DNA of 64,000 nt, taken from Chloroflexus sp. MS-G (lineage in GTDB: Bacteria > Chloroflexota > Chloroflexia > Chloroflexales > Chloroflexaceae). How positions within the stretch are numbered: the first letter of the stretch is position 1; each line of letters opens with the position of its first letter. Position numbers and translations under genes: made by a program. Of this stretch, positions 16,439-25,292 are shown one piece after another. Below the pieces are notes generated by a model. The model was not told the DNA's origin, made no database searches, and saw only the letters and a list, made by a program, of their open reading frames with translations. The stretch is taken from contig NZ_JPIM01000008.1 in the NCBI RefSeq assembly GCF_000735195.1, positions 1-64,000 of the forward strand, in the 5' to 3' direction.

Positions 16439-19400
16439 ATGGAAACACTCATGACCGGTCAGGTAACGGAATGGCGTGATCTGGAAGGCTACCTTGAGCC
16501 GCACCAGCTCACGGAACTGATGATGACAGGTGATCTACCTGCCGAGTTCAGGTCGCGTCTAGGTCGCGAGTTACGCTCCCGGCTGGCTGCGCACGCTGCC
16601 TATATCCCGCCACAATTGGTGCGCGATCAACTGATCAATCCGCAGCCCGGTCGTATCAGTGGTGCTTTTTGGGAGGGAGCACTCCTCTTCGCCGATCTCT
16701 CCGGTTTTACCGCACTGTCCGAACGACTATCGGTGTTGGGCCGACAGGGCGCCGAAGAGGTTTCGGCAGTGGTAAACCGGCTATTTGCAAATCTCCTGCA
16801 CGAAGTACAGGTTCACGGTGGGTCTTTACTGAAGTTTGGTGGCGATGCGCTGACGGTCTTCTTCGATGCCGCAATCCTGGGTGAGCACCACGCGATGGCT
16901 GCCTGCGCGGCGGCACTGGCGATGCAGAAGCGGATGACCGAGTTCGCCAATCTGTCGACGCGCGCCGGCGAATTTACCCTGCGCTTACGGGTTGGCGTGC
17001 ATGTCGGGCGCGTGTTCGCGGCTGAAGTGGGTGATCAGAGTCATATTGAATTACTGGTGACCGGCCCAGAGGTGAATCGAGTGGCGCTGGCCCAGGAGAT
17101 TGCCGCGCCTGGTGAAGTTGTCGTTACTGAGCAGACGTTGCATCGTTTAGCTTTCTATCGTGTCGAACAGCGACGGGCTGGATTTTACCATCTGCTTGAT
17201 CTGTCGATGACATCGCTGCCATCAGTATCGTCGTTGACATTGCCGCTCAGCGGTCCAGATGATCTGGCGACACTCAATCGGCTGGCACGCCAACTGGCGG
17301 CTCTGCAACCGTACCTCGTCTACCGTTTACCACGTCGTTTTCTTGATCCGGCGGCCGGCGAATTGGGTGAATTTCGCCCGGTGACGGTGCTCTTTGTCAA
17401 TATTTATGACTTTTCAGCGTACCTGAACCGCTTAGAGAACGCTCCAGCATTGGCAGCTACGATCTTCAATGCGTATTATCGGCGCGCCCAGGCAGTTGTA
17501 CATCACTATGAAGGGATTGTGAATAAAGTGGATATGTACACCCACGGCGATAAGCTGATGGTGTTGTTTGGTGCGCCTACGGCCCATGAAGATGATCCTA
17601 TTCGTGCTGTCCATTGTGCACTCGAACTACGAAACCTCATGCGGGATGTAAATCGCGAGATCGGCGAACGAGTAGGGACGGATGTGATACCACTGAGGCA
17701 GAAAATTGGTATCAACACCGGTACCGTCTTTGCCGGGCGCGTTGGTGGATCGACTCGTTATGAATACACGGTGATGGGGTCGGCAGTGAATCTGGCGGCG
17801 CGGTTGATGGCGGCAGCTCCCGAAGGGGCCATCTATCTCTCACCGAGCACGCAGGTTGCGGTACGTGATTATTTTGCGCTCAAAATGGACCCTCCTCTGA
17901 CCCTGAAAGGGCTGAGTGAACCGGTGACGCCAGCGCAGGTGCTGCATCATACAACGAGTGTAACCACACGCCATGATAGCGAACACCTGTTGATAGCACC
18001 GTTGATCGGACGTGATGCTGAATTGCATCAGGTGTTGAAGACGGCCCGCGCTGCATTAAAAGGTCAGGGAGCAACCATTGTGCTGGTCGGTGAGGCTGGC
18101 GCCGGTAAATCCCGCCTGGCCGAGGAGACCATTCAGCGCCTGGTCATTGATTCGACGGTGTCTCACGATCCTGCTGAAGGGGTGCCGCCGTTCACCATTC
18201 TATTCGGGGATTGTCAGAGTTATGAACAGCGAACTCCGTATGCAGCCATTCGGATGCCTTTGCTGAGCGCGCTAGGCGTTGATCTACGGGATACACCGGA
18301 TCGTATTGCTGCCAGTGTTGTGGCGCGTGTCGAATACCTGGTACCGGAAGTCGGGCGCTTTGCACCGTTACTGGCCGATGCACTTGGGGTACCGATTACC
18401 GATACCCCGTTGACAGCCGGCATTTCAGCACAGCAACGTCATGATCGTCTACAGGAATTGATCGTTGCCATCTTTCTGGCGCTGGCCGACCGTGAATCAT
18501 TGCTCGTGTTGCTTGAAGATTGTCACTGGGCTGATGTGCCATCTCTCGAGGTGTTGGAACGGTTGAGTAAAGCGGCGGTAGGTCGAAAGTTAGCGTTACT
18601 GCTCACCTACCGACCTGAAATGATTTCACCGGCGCCATGGGATGATCTGCCCGGCACGGTGCGTCTCGTGTTGGGTGAGCTAAAGCCAGAAGATAGTCGG
18701 TCGTTGTTGGCCGCTTTCCTCGGCGGTTCACCGCCAGATGAGATATGGCCGCTGTTAGATCGCACGCAGGGCAATCCATTTTTCATTGAAGAACTGGTGC
18801 GGACGCTGATCCGTGATCGATTGCTGGTACGTGAACAGCCAGGGGCGTCGTGGCAACTGACGCGACCAATTGAAAAGATCGAAATCCCGCAGAGTATTGA
18901 AGGCTTGCTGATAGCACGTCTTGATCGGCTCGATGAACCACGCCAGGAGTTGGTACAGGTTGCCTCGGTAATCGGACGCCGTTTCCAACGTCCGGTGGTT
19001 GAAGGGGTGTACTCGAATCCACCGGTGCTCGATGAGAGCTTACAACAATTGATTAGCAATGAATTGTTCCAGGCCGATCAGCAAGAGCAGATTCTGTCAT
19101 ACATGTTTCGGCATGCCCTGCTCCGTGATGTGGCGTATGAAGGCATTCTCTACGCTCGACGGCGTATGTTGCACGCACGAGTTGCGCATCGTATCGAGCA
19201 GATTGCTAGGCATAAACTGGAAGAACAGTACGCTGTACTGGCATGGCACTTTTTGCAAGCCGAAGAGTGGCAGCCGGCAATGCACTATCATCTGCTGGCA
19301 GCAGCACAGGCCCACCAGCGCTTTGCCAACCGCGATGCCCTAGCCCTGTATACAACTGCGCTTAACATTGCGCCACGGCTGGCAACAGTGTTGGCGCCGG

Positions 19401-20653
19401 AGCGATTGATCAATCAGGTAGCCGAAATCCATGAGGCGATTGGGGAGATTTATCTCACGCTAGGCGAGTACGACGAAGCCGAGCACCACTTCCGTGAGGC
19501 GCTCCAATTGTGTATGCCTCTTGCCGACCAACCGGTAAGTGAACGCTGGCTGCGCATGCATCGCATGTTGGCTGCGGTCGAAGAACGGCGCTCAGATTAT
19601 GAGCGTGCTTTTGCGCTGTTGACGGATGGGATGGCGCACGCCCACAAAGATTTGCAGGCCGAGATGGCTCGTTGTTATCTGCTGGGCGCCGGGATTGCGT
19701 ATCGTACCGGCGATTATAAGCACGCGATGGAGTGGGCCAATATCGGCTACAAGCTGGCCGAACAGAGCAATAGTGTGACCGATCAGGCGCGGGCTTTCAA
19801 GATTATTGGCAATATTGCCAGCTTTCAAGGTGACAGAAATCAGGCAATTGAAACGCTTAACCGGGCGCGTGCTCTCTACGAACAGGCAAATATGCTGGCC
19901 GGGCTGTGTGATGTACTCAATGACCTTGGACGAGTGTATACGCAAGCCGGGCGTTGGGACGAGACGATTGCGGTGTTCGAGCAGTCGATGGCTATCTCGG
20001 AGGCGATTGGCGATGTGCTGGCAACGGCCCGTACTGCGAATAATCTGGCGGTGGTGCTGGTTGGGCGTAATGAACTAGACCGTGCTGGTGCGTTGTATCA
20101 GCGTGCCAGTGAACTCTTCGCCCGCATCGGTTCACGCCTAGGCGTGGCAGTTACCGGCTACAACCGGGGCGAAGTGTTGCTCAACCAGGGTTATGCTGCT
20201 GAAGCACTTGCTCTGTTTACGGCAGCTATCGCTGATCTGGAAGCGATCAACGCCCGCAGTTTCTTGCCTGAAGTCTTTCGGCTGGCAGCTCTGGCCGAAA
20301 TCGCGCTGGGTCGGCTGGATCAAGCCCGTACTTATGCTCAGCGCTCACTGGCTACGGCTGAAGAATTGGGTCAGGCCGATGATTCGGCCATTGCGTATCG
20401 GGTATTGGGTGAAATTGCCCTGGCTGCTGGCGAGCTAAACACGGCTACGGAATTGTTTGAACGGAGCAGTACCCTGCTATTGCCACTAGCGAATCGGTAT
20501 GAACTCGGCAAAGTACGTTATCAACAGGCCCGCCTGGCGCTTGCCCGTAACGATAGTGTAGCAGCAGCAGCGGCTCGCGCTGAAGCACGTGCCATCTTTA
20601 CCGAACTGAATGCTCAACGCGATCTGGCGCTGACCGATCAACTACTGGCTTGA
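16439..20653 (+). CDS. Double class III cyclase - AAA ATPase - TPR regulator
   Basis: The 1404-residue soluble protein has two cyclase homology domains, an ATPase and TPR-like repeats. Domain 1 (about 78-235) has both metal Asp residues, D86 (LFADLSGFT) and D136 (LKFGGDALTVFF), but Leu at 217 where the catalytic Arg of the N-x3-R motif should be. Domain 2 (about 312-475) has Asn at 321 in place of the first metal Asp (LFVNIYDFS) yet keeps K363, D371, T444, N451 and R455. The two halves could therefore form one working site. The P-loop GEAGAGKS lies at 551-558, Walker B at LLVLLEDCHWAD (about 690), and TPR-like helices run from about 960 to the end. It resembles STAND signalling ATPases. It probably makes cAMP in response to an unknown input. 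Confidence 0.88.
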   Translation: METLMTGQVTEWRDLEGYLEPHQLTELMMTGDLPAEFRSRLGRELRSRLAAHAAYIPPQLVRDQLINPQPGRISGAFWEGALLFADLSGFTALSERLSVLGRQGAEEVSAVVNRLFANLLHEVQVHGGSLLKFGGDALTVFFDAAILGEHHAMAACAAALAMQKRMTEFANLSTRAGEFTLRLRVGVHVGRVFAAEVGDQSHIELLVTGPEVNRVALAQEIAAPGEVVVTEQTLHRLAFYRVEQRRAGFYHLLDLSMTSLPSVSSLTLPLSGPDDLATLNRLARQLAALQPYLVYRLPRRFLDPAAGELGEFRPVTVLFVNIYDFSAYLNRLENAPALAATIFNAYYRRAQAVVHHYEGIVNKVDMYTHGDKLMVLFGAPTAHEDDPIRAVHCALELRNLMRDVNREIGERVGTDVIPLRQKIGINTGTVFAGRVGGSTRYEYTVMGSAVNLAARLMAAAPEGAIYLSPSTQVAVRDYFALKMDPPLTLKGLSEPVTPAQVLHHTTSVTTRHDSEHLLIAPLIGRDAELHQVLKTARAALKGQGATIVLVGEAGAGKSRLAEETIQRLVIDSTVSHDPAEGVPPFTILFGDCQSYEQRTPYAAIRMPLLSALGVDLRDTPDRIAASVVARVEYLVPEVGRFAPLLADALGVPITDTPLTAGISAQQRHDRLQELIVAIFLALADRESLLVLLEDCHWADVPSLEVLERLSKAAVGRKLALLLTYRPEMISPAPWDDLPGTVRLVLGELKPEDSRSLLAAFLGGSPPDEIWPLLDRTQGNPFFIEELVRTLIRDRLLVREQPGASWQLTRPIEKIEIPQSIEGLLIARLDRLDEPRQELVQVASVIGRRFQRPVVEGVYSNPPVLDESLQQLISNELFQADQQEQILSYMFRHALLRDVAYEGILYARRRMLHARVAHRIEQIARHKLEEQYAVLAWHFLQAEEWQPAMHYHLLAAAQAHQRFANRDALALYTTALNIAPRLATVLAPERLINQVAEIHEAIGEIYLTLGEYDEAEHHFREALQLCMPLADQPVSERWLRMHRMLAAVEERRSDYERAFALLTDGMAHAHKDLQAEMARCYLLGAGIAYRTGDYKHAMEWANIGYKLAEQSNSVTDQARAFKIIGNIASFQGDRNQAIETLNRARALYEQANMLAGLCDVLNDLGRVYTQAGRWDETIAVFEQSMAISEAIGDVLATARTANNLAVVLVGRNELDRAGALYQRASELFARIGSRLGVAVTGYNRGEVLLNQGYAAEALALFTAAIADLEAINARSFLPEVFRLAALAEIALGRLDQARTYAQRSLATAEELGQADDSAIAYRVLGEIALAAGELNTATELFERSSTLLLPLANRYELGKVRYQQARLALARNDSVAAAAARAEARAIFTELNAQRDLALTDQLLA

Positions 20654-20685
20654 GGTGTCTTTTCCTTACCGTAAAGGAGACCACT

Positions 20686-23600
20686 ATGCAACGCCTTTTT
20701 TTCGCATTGGTGATCTTTTCGCTCTTTCTGGCGCCGATGGCGTTGAGTTCCCGTCCTCAGGCGGTAACGGCGGCTGCAACTGAGCCGGTTCGGCTGACAA
20801 CGATTACTGAATTACCGGCAATAGGAGAAGTAGAACCTAACAATCGGATTACACCACCCGGTGTCACGGCCCAATCAATCGCGACCGGTCGTACCGATAG
20901 TTGGCGCCAGCCGATTAGCGGAATCATTTCTGCGTCCGACGATATTGACTACTTCTCCTTCGACATCACTGCGCCCGGATCGCTGGTGACCATCGAACTG
21001 ACTAATCTGAACGCCGATTACGATCTGGTCTTCGGCGGTGGGGTTGATCCGGCTACCGGGCAGGGTGGGGCAACTGATAGTTTCGAGTTTGATCCTGGTC
21101 GGCCAGGTCTGGAGGATGTTACCCAGATAGGAGGGCAGATTACGTCTATTGGCGGTCAGATTACCTCAATCGGTGGGCAAATTACGTCTATTGGCGGTCA
21201 GATTACCTCAATCGGTGGGCAAATTACGTCTATCGGCGGTCAGATTACCTCGATCGGTGGGCAGATTACGTCTATCAGCGTCAATCCTGGCAATCGAGAT
21301 GAACGGATTGAAACCATCGTCTGGCAGGCAGGCCGCTATTTTGTGGCCGTTGCCCCGGCAAGCGCCGGTCAGACCAGTTCATTACCTTACCGTCTGACCA
21401 TTACGCTCGAACGTAGCACGCTGCAATCACTGGGGCCAGCGCCGCATGTGCAGTTTCTCATCGATACCCCTGATCCTGATGTCTCAACGCTCTACATCAT
21501 TAATTCAGCGCGGATGCAAGCGCTGTATCCGAGTGAGCTAACTGCCATCAGTGCAATTACAACAACGCTTCAGGGATCATACTCGCAGACCCAGACGTTA
21601 GTCTATGGGGCTTCGTACAATGATCTGATTGTAGAGAAGGGGGCAGTGATTGATCTGGCAAATCTAGAAGTCATTGCCGGTAGCGGCGCCCAGCCATTCA
21701 ATCAATTGCTTGAAGACTGGGGCCAGCCAGTCGTCAATCAAGCCAATCCACTCTATGCGAACTTCTTGGCCCAGATTATCGATCACGTGATCGAGGCGGC
21801 AATTAGCCCTGATGGCAGCGGACGTTCGGGTGATGTGCGTATACGATACCGGATACGGGCGAATAACGACTCTAACTTAGGCAACGAAAACAACGCAGGT
21901 ACGCCATATCCAAATGTGCGCCATATTGTGTTGATCGGGAGCGATGAGGTCATACCATTCTTCCGTTTGCCTGATTTAACGACGATTGCCAACGAGGCCG
22001 ATTATCTGGAGTATCTGAAGACTGTTGACTCACGGTCTAATGGCGCCAGCCTGATCTCGCCCAGCAACCCGCTTGGTGCAGCGCTGCGCAATCGAATGTT
22101 GCTGAGCGATAACCCCTACGGTACCGACCGGCCCTACCGTTTCTACGGCTTCCCCCTCTTTGTGCCGGAATTAGCGGTCGGGCGTATTGTTGAACGTCCC
22201 GGCGAGATTGCCGATTTTCTACGCCGTAATGCGCCCTGGTGGAGTGATAATAATATCGAGTTGAGGGAAGATCTGAAAACTTCCAACTCCAGCTTGTCAT
22301 TGACCGGCTACGACTTCTTGATCGATGGCGCCAATGCAATTTCACGCACCTTGCAGCAGGCAACCAGCGTTAGTGTGACCAAACGGGTCTTGAACAACAA
22401 TACGTGGAATCGCAATGCGTTTGAAAACCAATGGCTTGAGCAACCGCTCGACACTCCTGGCTTTTTCACTTCAACCCTGGAGTTTTATTCGCGAACGCAG
22501 ACCCTGGTTAGTTCACTGAATGCGCATTTCGATCACTGGCAACTGATCCCGGCGGTTACCGATGGCGGGAACTTTCCAGCCGAGCGTATTCTATCAGTAG
22601 CGTACAGTTCAGGTTTTGGTGACCTCGCTACATCATGTGATTTCTATCCTTCGATATGCCCAGGATTCTTCTCCAACACACTCTACTATTCTGTCGGTTG
22701 TCATAGTGGCTACAATGTGCCATATCAGGCTATCGATCAGTTACTCGATATACCCACTCCTTTCTACGCTGCTGACTTCGCCCAAGCCTTCAACCGCCAC
22801 GCCGGGAACTGGATCGGCAATACCGGCTACGGTTATGGTACGCTCGATGGGGTGGACTACAGCGAACGGTTGGCAGCGCTGTTAACCCAAGAGCTGGTGC
22901 GGAATGAAGTTCGCCCCGACTCGAGCGCTACCAACGGTGAGACATACGTCGGACGTAGTATTGGCGATGCGCTGGTGAACGCGAAATTACGCTATCTGCG
23001 CACTGCGCTTGGCCTCAATGCGTATGACTATAAAGTGTTGTCCATCACGACTCTTTATGGCCTGCCGTGGAAGCGGATCTTTGTCGATAACCCGCTCACG
23101 GCTGCTATCGAAGACCTGAACGCGGAATTACCTCCCGGTGATCGCACAGCACCTATACCAGTTGCCGGCAGCCAGTTGACCCGTACTATTACCTTTACCA
23201 TTAGCTACGATGCCAACTATCTCCAGCCAACCCGCAGTGGGCAATTGGTGCAACTGAGTGCCGAGAACTTTACGATTACCGATACGTTCTTGCTGACCAG
23301 CACCTTTAATGTTACGCCGACGGTCACAGTCTTTAACAACAACCTGATCGGCATGCCGGGTTTACCGGCTTTTGCCTACGACATCACTGCGTTGTCGGGT
23401 AGTGACGACGATAATCATCCTCCATTGGTGGTACGTGATGTCATCTTCGTTGGCGGTCAGTACAGTATAATTGATAATTTCAACCCCACCGTCACCCAAA
23501 TTGTCACCGAAACGTTCACACCGCTGATCAGTACGACTGTCGAACCCGATTTCAGTGCCGGGGTTGGTTTCTGGGTTCCTGATCGTTTCTTCGGTCATAG

Positions 23601-24207
23601 TCGTACTGAAGGCAACAACGGGCCGCGTGATACGCTGATCAGCACGGCTGCCCAATTCCGAGCGACTGATGGGGTCACCGGAACACTGCGCACTTATACG
23701 CAGCTCGTCTTCCAGGTCATCTATACCGATCCGGCGGCCACGAATGCCAATATCGCGCTCAACGATCAGACGCCGCCGGTGATCGAGCGGGTGCGGATTG
23801 CTGGTCAGGATGCGAATCTCCAGAGCGTCTCTACACCGATAGAAGTGTTGATTAGCGATCCAGATAACCCGACAAATCCCCAGGTCACCGTCACCGGTGT
23901 CTACCTTGCCGCAGATGATGTCACCTGGACACCGCTCACCTTTACACAAGACGATCAAAATCCACGACGCTGGGTTGCCACTGTCCCACGTAATTGGCCC
24001 GATGTGCGGATCATCATCACGGCGATTGACCAGGCGGGCAATTCGGTGATGTATACGGCGAAAGGTCTATTTGCTCCGCCAACGTATCAGCTCTTCCTAC
24101 CGGTGATCCAGCGCCAGAACGCGCCTCTTTCCAGTGGGAGTCCAGCATGGCAACGGTTGTATCTTCCGTTACTTTCGCGGGATGCGTCGCGGCTTGTGTA
24201 TGAGTAG
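20686..24207 (+). CDS. Secreted caspase-fold (C25-like) protein with heptad repeats
   Basis: ATG 20686 follows AAAGGAG; an earlier TTG frame lacks a site and would spoil the signal peptide (MQRLFFALVIFSLFLAP). The 1173-residue product has a PPC-like beta domain (VEPNN, then DDIDYFSF, about 45-145) interrupted by seven perfect IGGQITS repeats (148-196). A caspase/gingipain-type core (about 330-810) shows IVLIGSDEVIPFFRLPD, a candidate catalytic His614 in LNAHFDHW and Cys672 in SVGCHSGYN. Beta domains follow, and the C-terminus ends in two LP(V/L)(I/L)xR-like stretches (YQLFLPVIQR and RLYLPLLSRD). I call it a probable cysteine peptidase exported from the cell. It lies 32 bp after the cyclase gene and may be co-transcribed. 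Confidence 0.75.
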   Translation: MQRLFFALVIFSLFLAPMALSSRPQAVTAAATEPVRLTTITELPAIGEVEPNNRITPPGVTAQSIATGRTDSWRQPISGIISASDDIDYFSFDITAPGSLVTIELTNLNADYDLVFGGGVDPATGQGGATDSFEFDPGRPGLEDVTQIGGQITSIGGQITSIGGQITSIGGQITSIGGQITSIGGQITSIGGQITSISVNPGNRDERIETIVWQAGRYFVAVAPASAGQTSSLPYRLTITLERSTLQSLGPAPHVQFLIDTPDPDVSTLYIINSARMQALYPSELTAISAITTTLQGSYSQTQTLVYGASYNDLIVEKGAVIDLANLEVIAGSGAQPFNQLLEDWGQPVVNQANPLYANFLAQIIDHVIEAAISPDGSGRSGDVRIRYRIRANNDSNLGNENNAGTPYPNVRHIVLIGSDEVIPFFRLPDLTTIANEADYLEYLKTVDSRSNGASLISPSNPLGAALRNRMLLSDNPYGTDRPYRFYGFPLFVPELAVGRIVERPGEIADFLRRNAPWWSDNNIELREDLKTSNSSLSLTGYDFLIDGANAISRTLQQATSVSVTKRVLNNNTWNRNAFENQWLEQPLDTPGFFTSTLEFYSRTQTLVSSLNAHFDHWQLIPAVTDGGNFPAERILSVAYSSGFGDLATSCDFYPSICPGFFSNTLYYSVGCHSGYNVPYQAIDQLLDIPTPFYAADFAQAFNRHAGNWIGNTGYGYGTLDGVDYSERLAALLTQELVRNEVRPDSSATNGETYVGRSIGDALVNAKLRYLRTALGLNAYDYKVLSITTLYGLPWKRIFVDNPLTAAIEDLNAELPPGDRTAPIPVAGSQLTRTITFTISYDANYLQPTRSGQLVQLSAENFTITDTFLLTSTFNVTPTVTVFNNNLIGMPGLPAFAYDITALSGSDDDNHPPLVVRDVIFVGGQYSIIDNFNPTVTQIVTETFTPLISTTVEPDFSAGVGFWVPDRFFGHSRTEGNNGPRDTLISTAAQFRATDGVTGTLRTYTQLVFQVIYTDPAATNANIALNDQTPPVIERVRIAGQDANLQSVSTPIEVLISDPDNPTNPQVTVTGVYLAADDVTWTPLTFTQDDQNPRRWVATVPRNWPDVRIIITAIDQAGNSVMYTAKGLFAPPTYQLFLPVIQRQNAPLSSGSPAWQRLYLPLLSRDASRLVYE
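21127..21273 (+). repeat. Seven in-frame 21-bp tandem repeats
   Basis: Seven copies encode IGGQITS. At DNA level they alternate ACG-TCT and ACC-TCA forms, making a 42-bp higher-order unit repeated about three times. That pattern indicates recent copying of pairs. The unit is a multiple of three, so copy changes would lengthen or shorten the protein without breaking it. Confidence 0.95.
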
Positions 24208-24620
24208 GGCTATCGGCAGGGCTTTTCAACGTCTTTTTCTGCCTGGCAGTAGTGATGGGGAGATAGCTGAAAGAGGAGTGAGCGGAGGGTAGTGGTTTTC
24301 AAGGTGTCCGAGTTTTCGGTCATGCTTCATACGCTGATGGTGAGTTGAAGCCTTGCTGCGCAGTTTTCTAACCAAGTTCCTCAATGCTTGTTATGCAGAG
24401 CACGGCTGGCGCCCTCACCTTGCCCTGGCCCCTTCCTCTCCCAAAATGGGAGAGGAAGGGAAATGTGACAGACAGTAGCCGCCAGAAAGAGATTATTTCA
24501 GGTTTCCATCGAACTTTTTGCCAGGATCACCTCTTGCGGATGCGCTGTTCTTGCCGCAGGACATGACAAGTTACGTCTTCTGAATAACTACAAGGCCGAA
24601 CCCAGGGGTAGGACGAGGTT
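24208..24620. other. Gene-free region with repeat fragments
   Basis: It carries a MITE end-like segment (about 24309-24330, reverse complement of GCATGACCGAAAACTCG), a segment shared with 57356-57399 (GAGCACGGCTGGCG followed by CCTCACCTT), and a palindrome at 24430-24460. No gene is visible. Confidence 0.55.
24430..24460. repeat. CT-rich palindromic repeat
   Basis: A perfect 13-bp stem, CCCTTCCTCTCCC (24430-24442) and GGGAGAGGAAGGG (24448-24460), with loop AAAAT. The same stem sequence recurs with other loops at 61076-61112, and in shorter form at 57407-57433 and 60994-61020. It behaves like a REP-type family. Confidence 0.75.
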
Positions 24621-25292
24621 CTACCCCTCTGATGATGATTGCAGGTGCTCCCGCGCCCAAAGCGCGGCCTGCGTTCGGTCGCGTACTGCCAGCTTGGCGA
24701 AGATGACGCTCAGATGGTTTTTCACCGTACCTATACTCAAGGCAAGGTGCTCACCGATTTCCTGATTCGTGAACCCTTGCGCCAACAGCCGCAAAATCTC
24801 GCGTTCACGAGGGGTCAGGAGCATTGCAACGTCGGGTGGAGCAGTCGTTTGTGGTGGAGTGGCGGAAGCCATCTGCGCGATTCGGGGAAGAAGCTGCGCT
24901 GTAATCTGAGGATGGATCAGCGCACCGCCACCGGCCACGGTACGAATGCTATCTGCAAGCACCCGATGATCGACATCTTTCAGCAGATAACCGCGTGCAC
25001 CGGCTGCAATCGATTGCAAGACCCGTTCATCGTCATGAAACGTCGTCAGCATAATCACTGCCGGACGTGGCCCGCGTTGCGTAAGCTGACGGGTGGCCTC
25101 GACGCCGTCCATAATTGGCATCATCACGTCCATCAGTACCACATCGGGATCGAGTGCAGCAACCAGATCAAGCGCCTCACGACCATTGGCCGCCTGACCA
25201 ACGACCTCAATATCGGCCTTGCGCGCCAGTAGTGTTGCGATACCGGTGCGAATCAGCGCCTGATCATCAACAATCAACACGCGAATCGTCAT
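24621..25292 (-). CDS. NarL/LuxR-family response regulator
   Basis: A 223-residue two-domain regulator. The receiver has the acidic pocket D9/D10, phosphorylation site D55 (VVLMDVMMP) and K105 (LLKDVD). The C-terminal LuxR-type HTH begins at LTPREREILRLLAQGFTNQEIGEHL (about 157) with the DNA-contact helix SIGTVKNHL. It is transcribed behind the histidine kinase with an ATGA overlap, so the two form a cognate pair. Its targets are not known from the sequence. Confidence 0.95.
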   Translation of the reverse strand: MTIRVLIVDDQALIRTGIATLLARKADIEVVGQAANGREALDLVAALDPDVVLMDVMMPIMDGVEATRQLTQRGPRPAVIMLTTFHDDERVLQSIAAGARGYLLKDVDHRVLADSIRTVAGGGALIHPQITAQLLPRIAQMASATPPQTTAPPDVAMLLTPREREILRLLAQGFTNQEIGEHLALSIGTVKNHLSVIFAKLAVRDRTQAALWAREHLQSSSEG

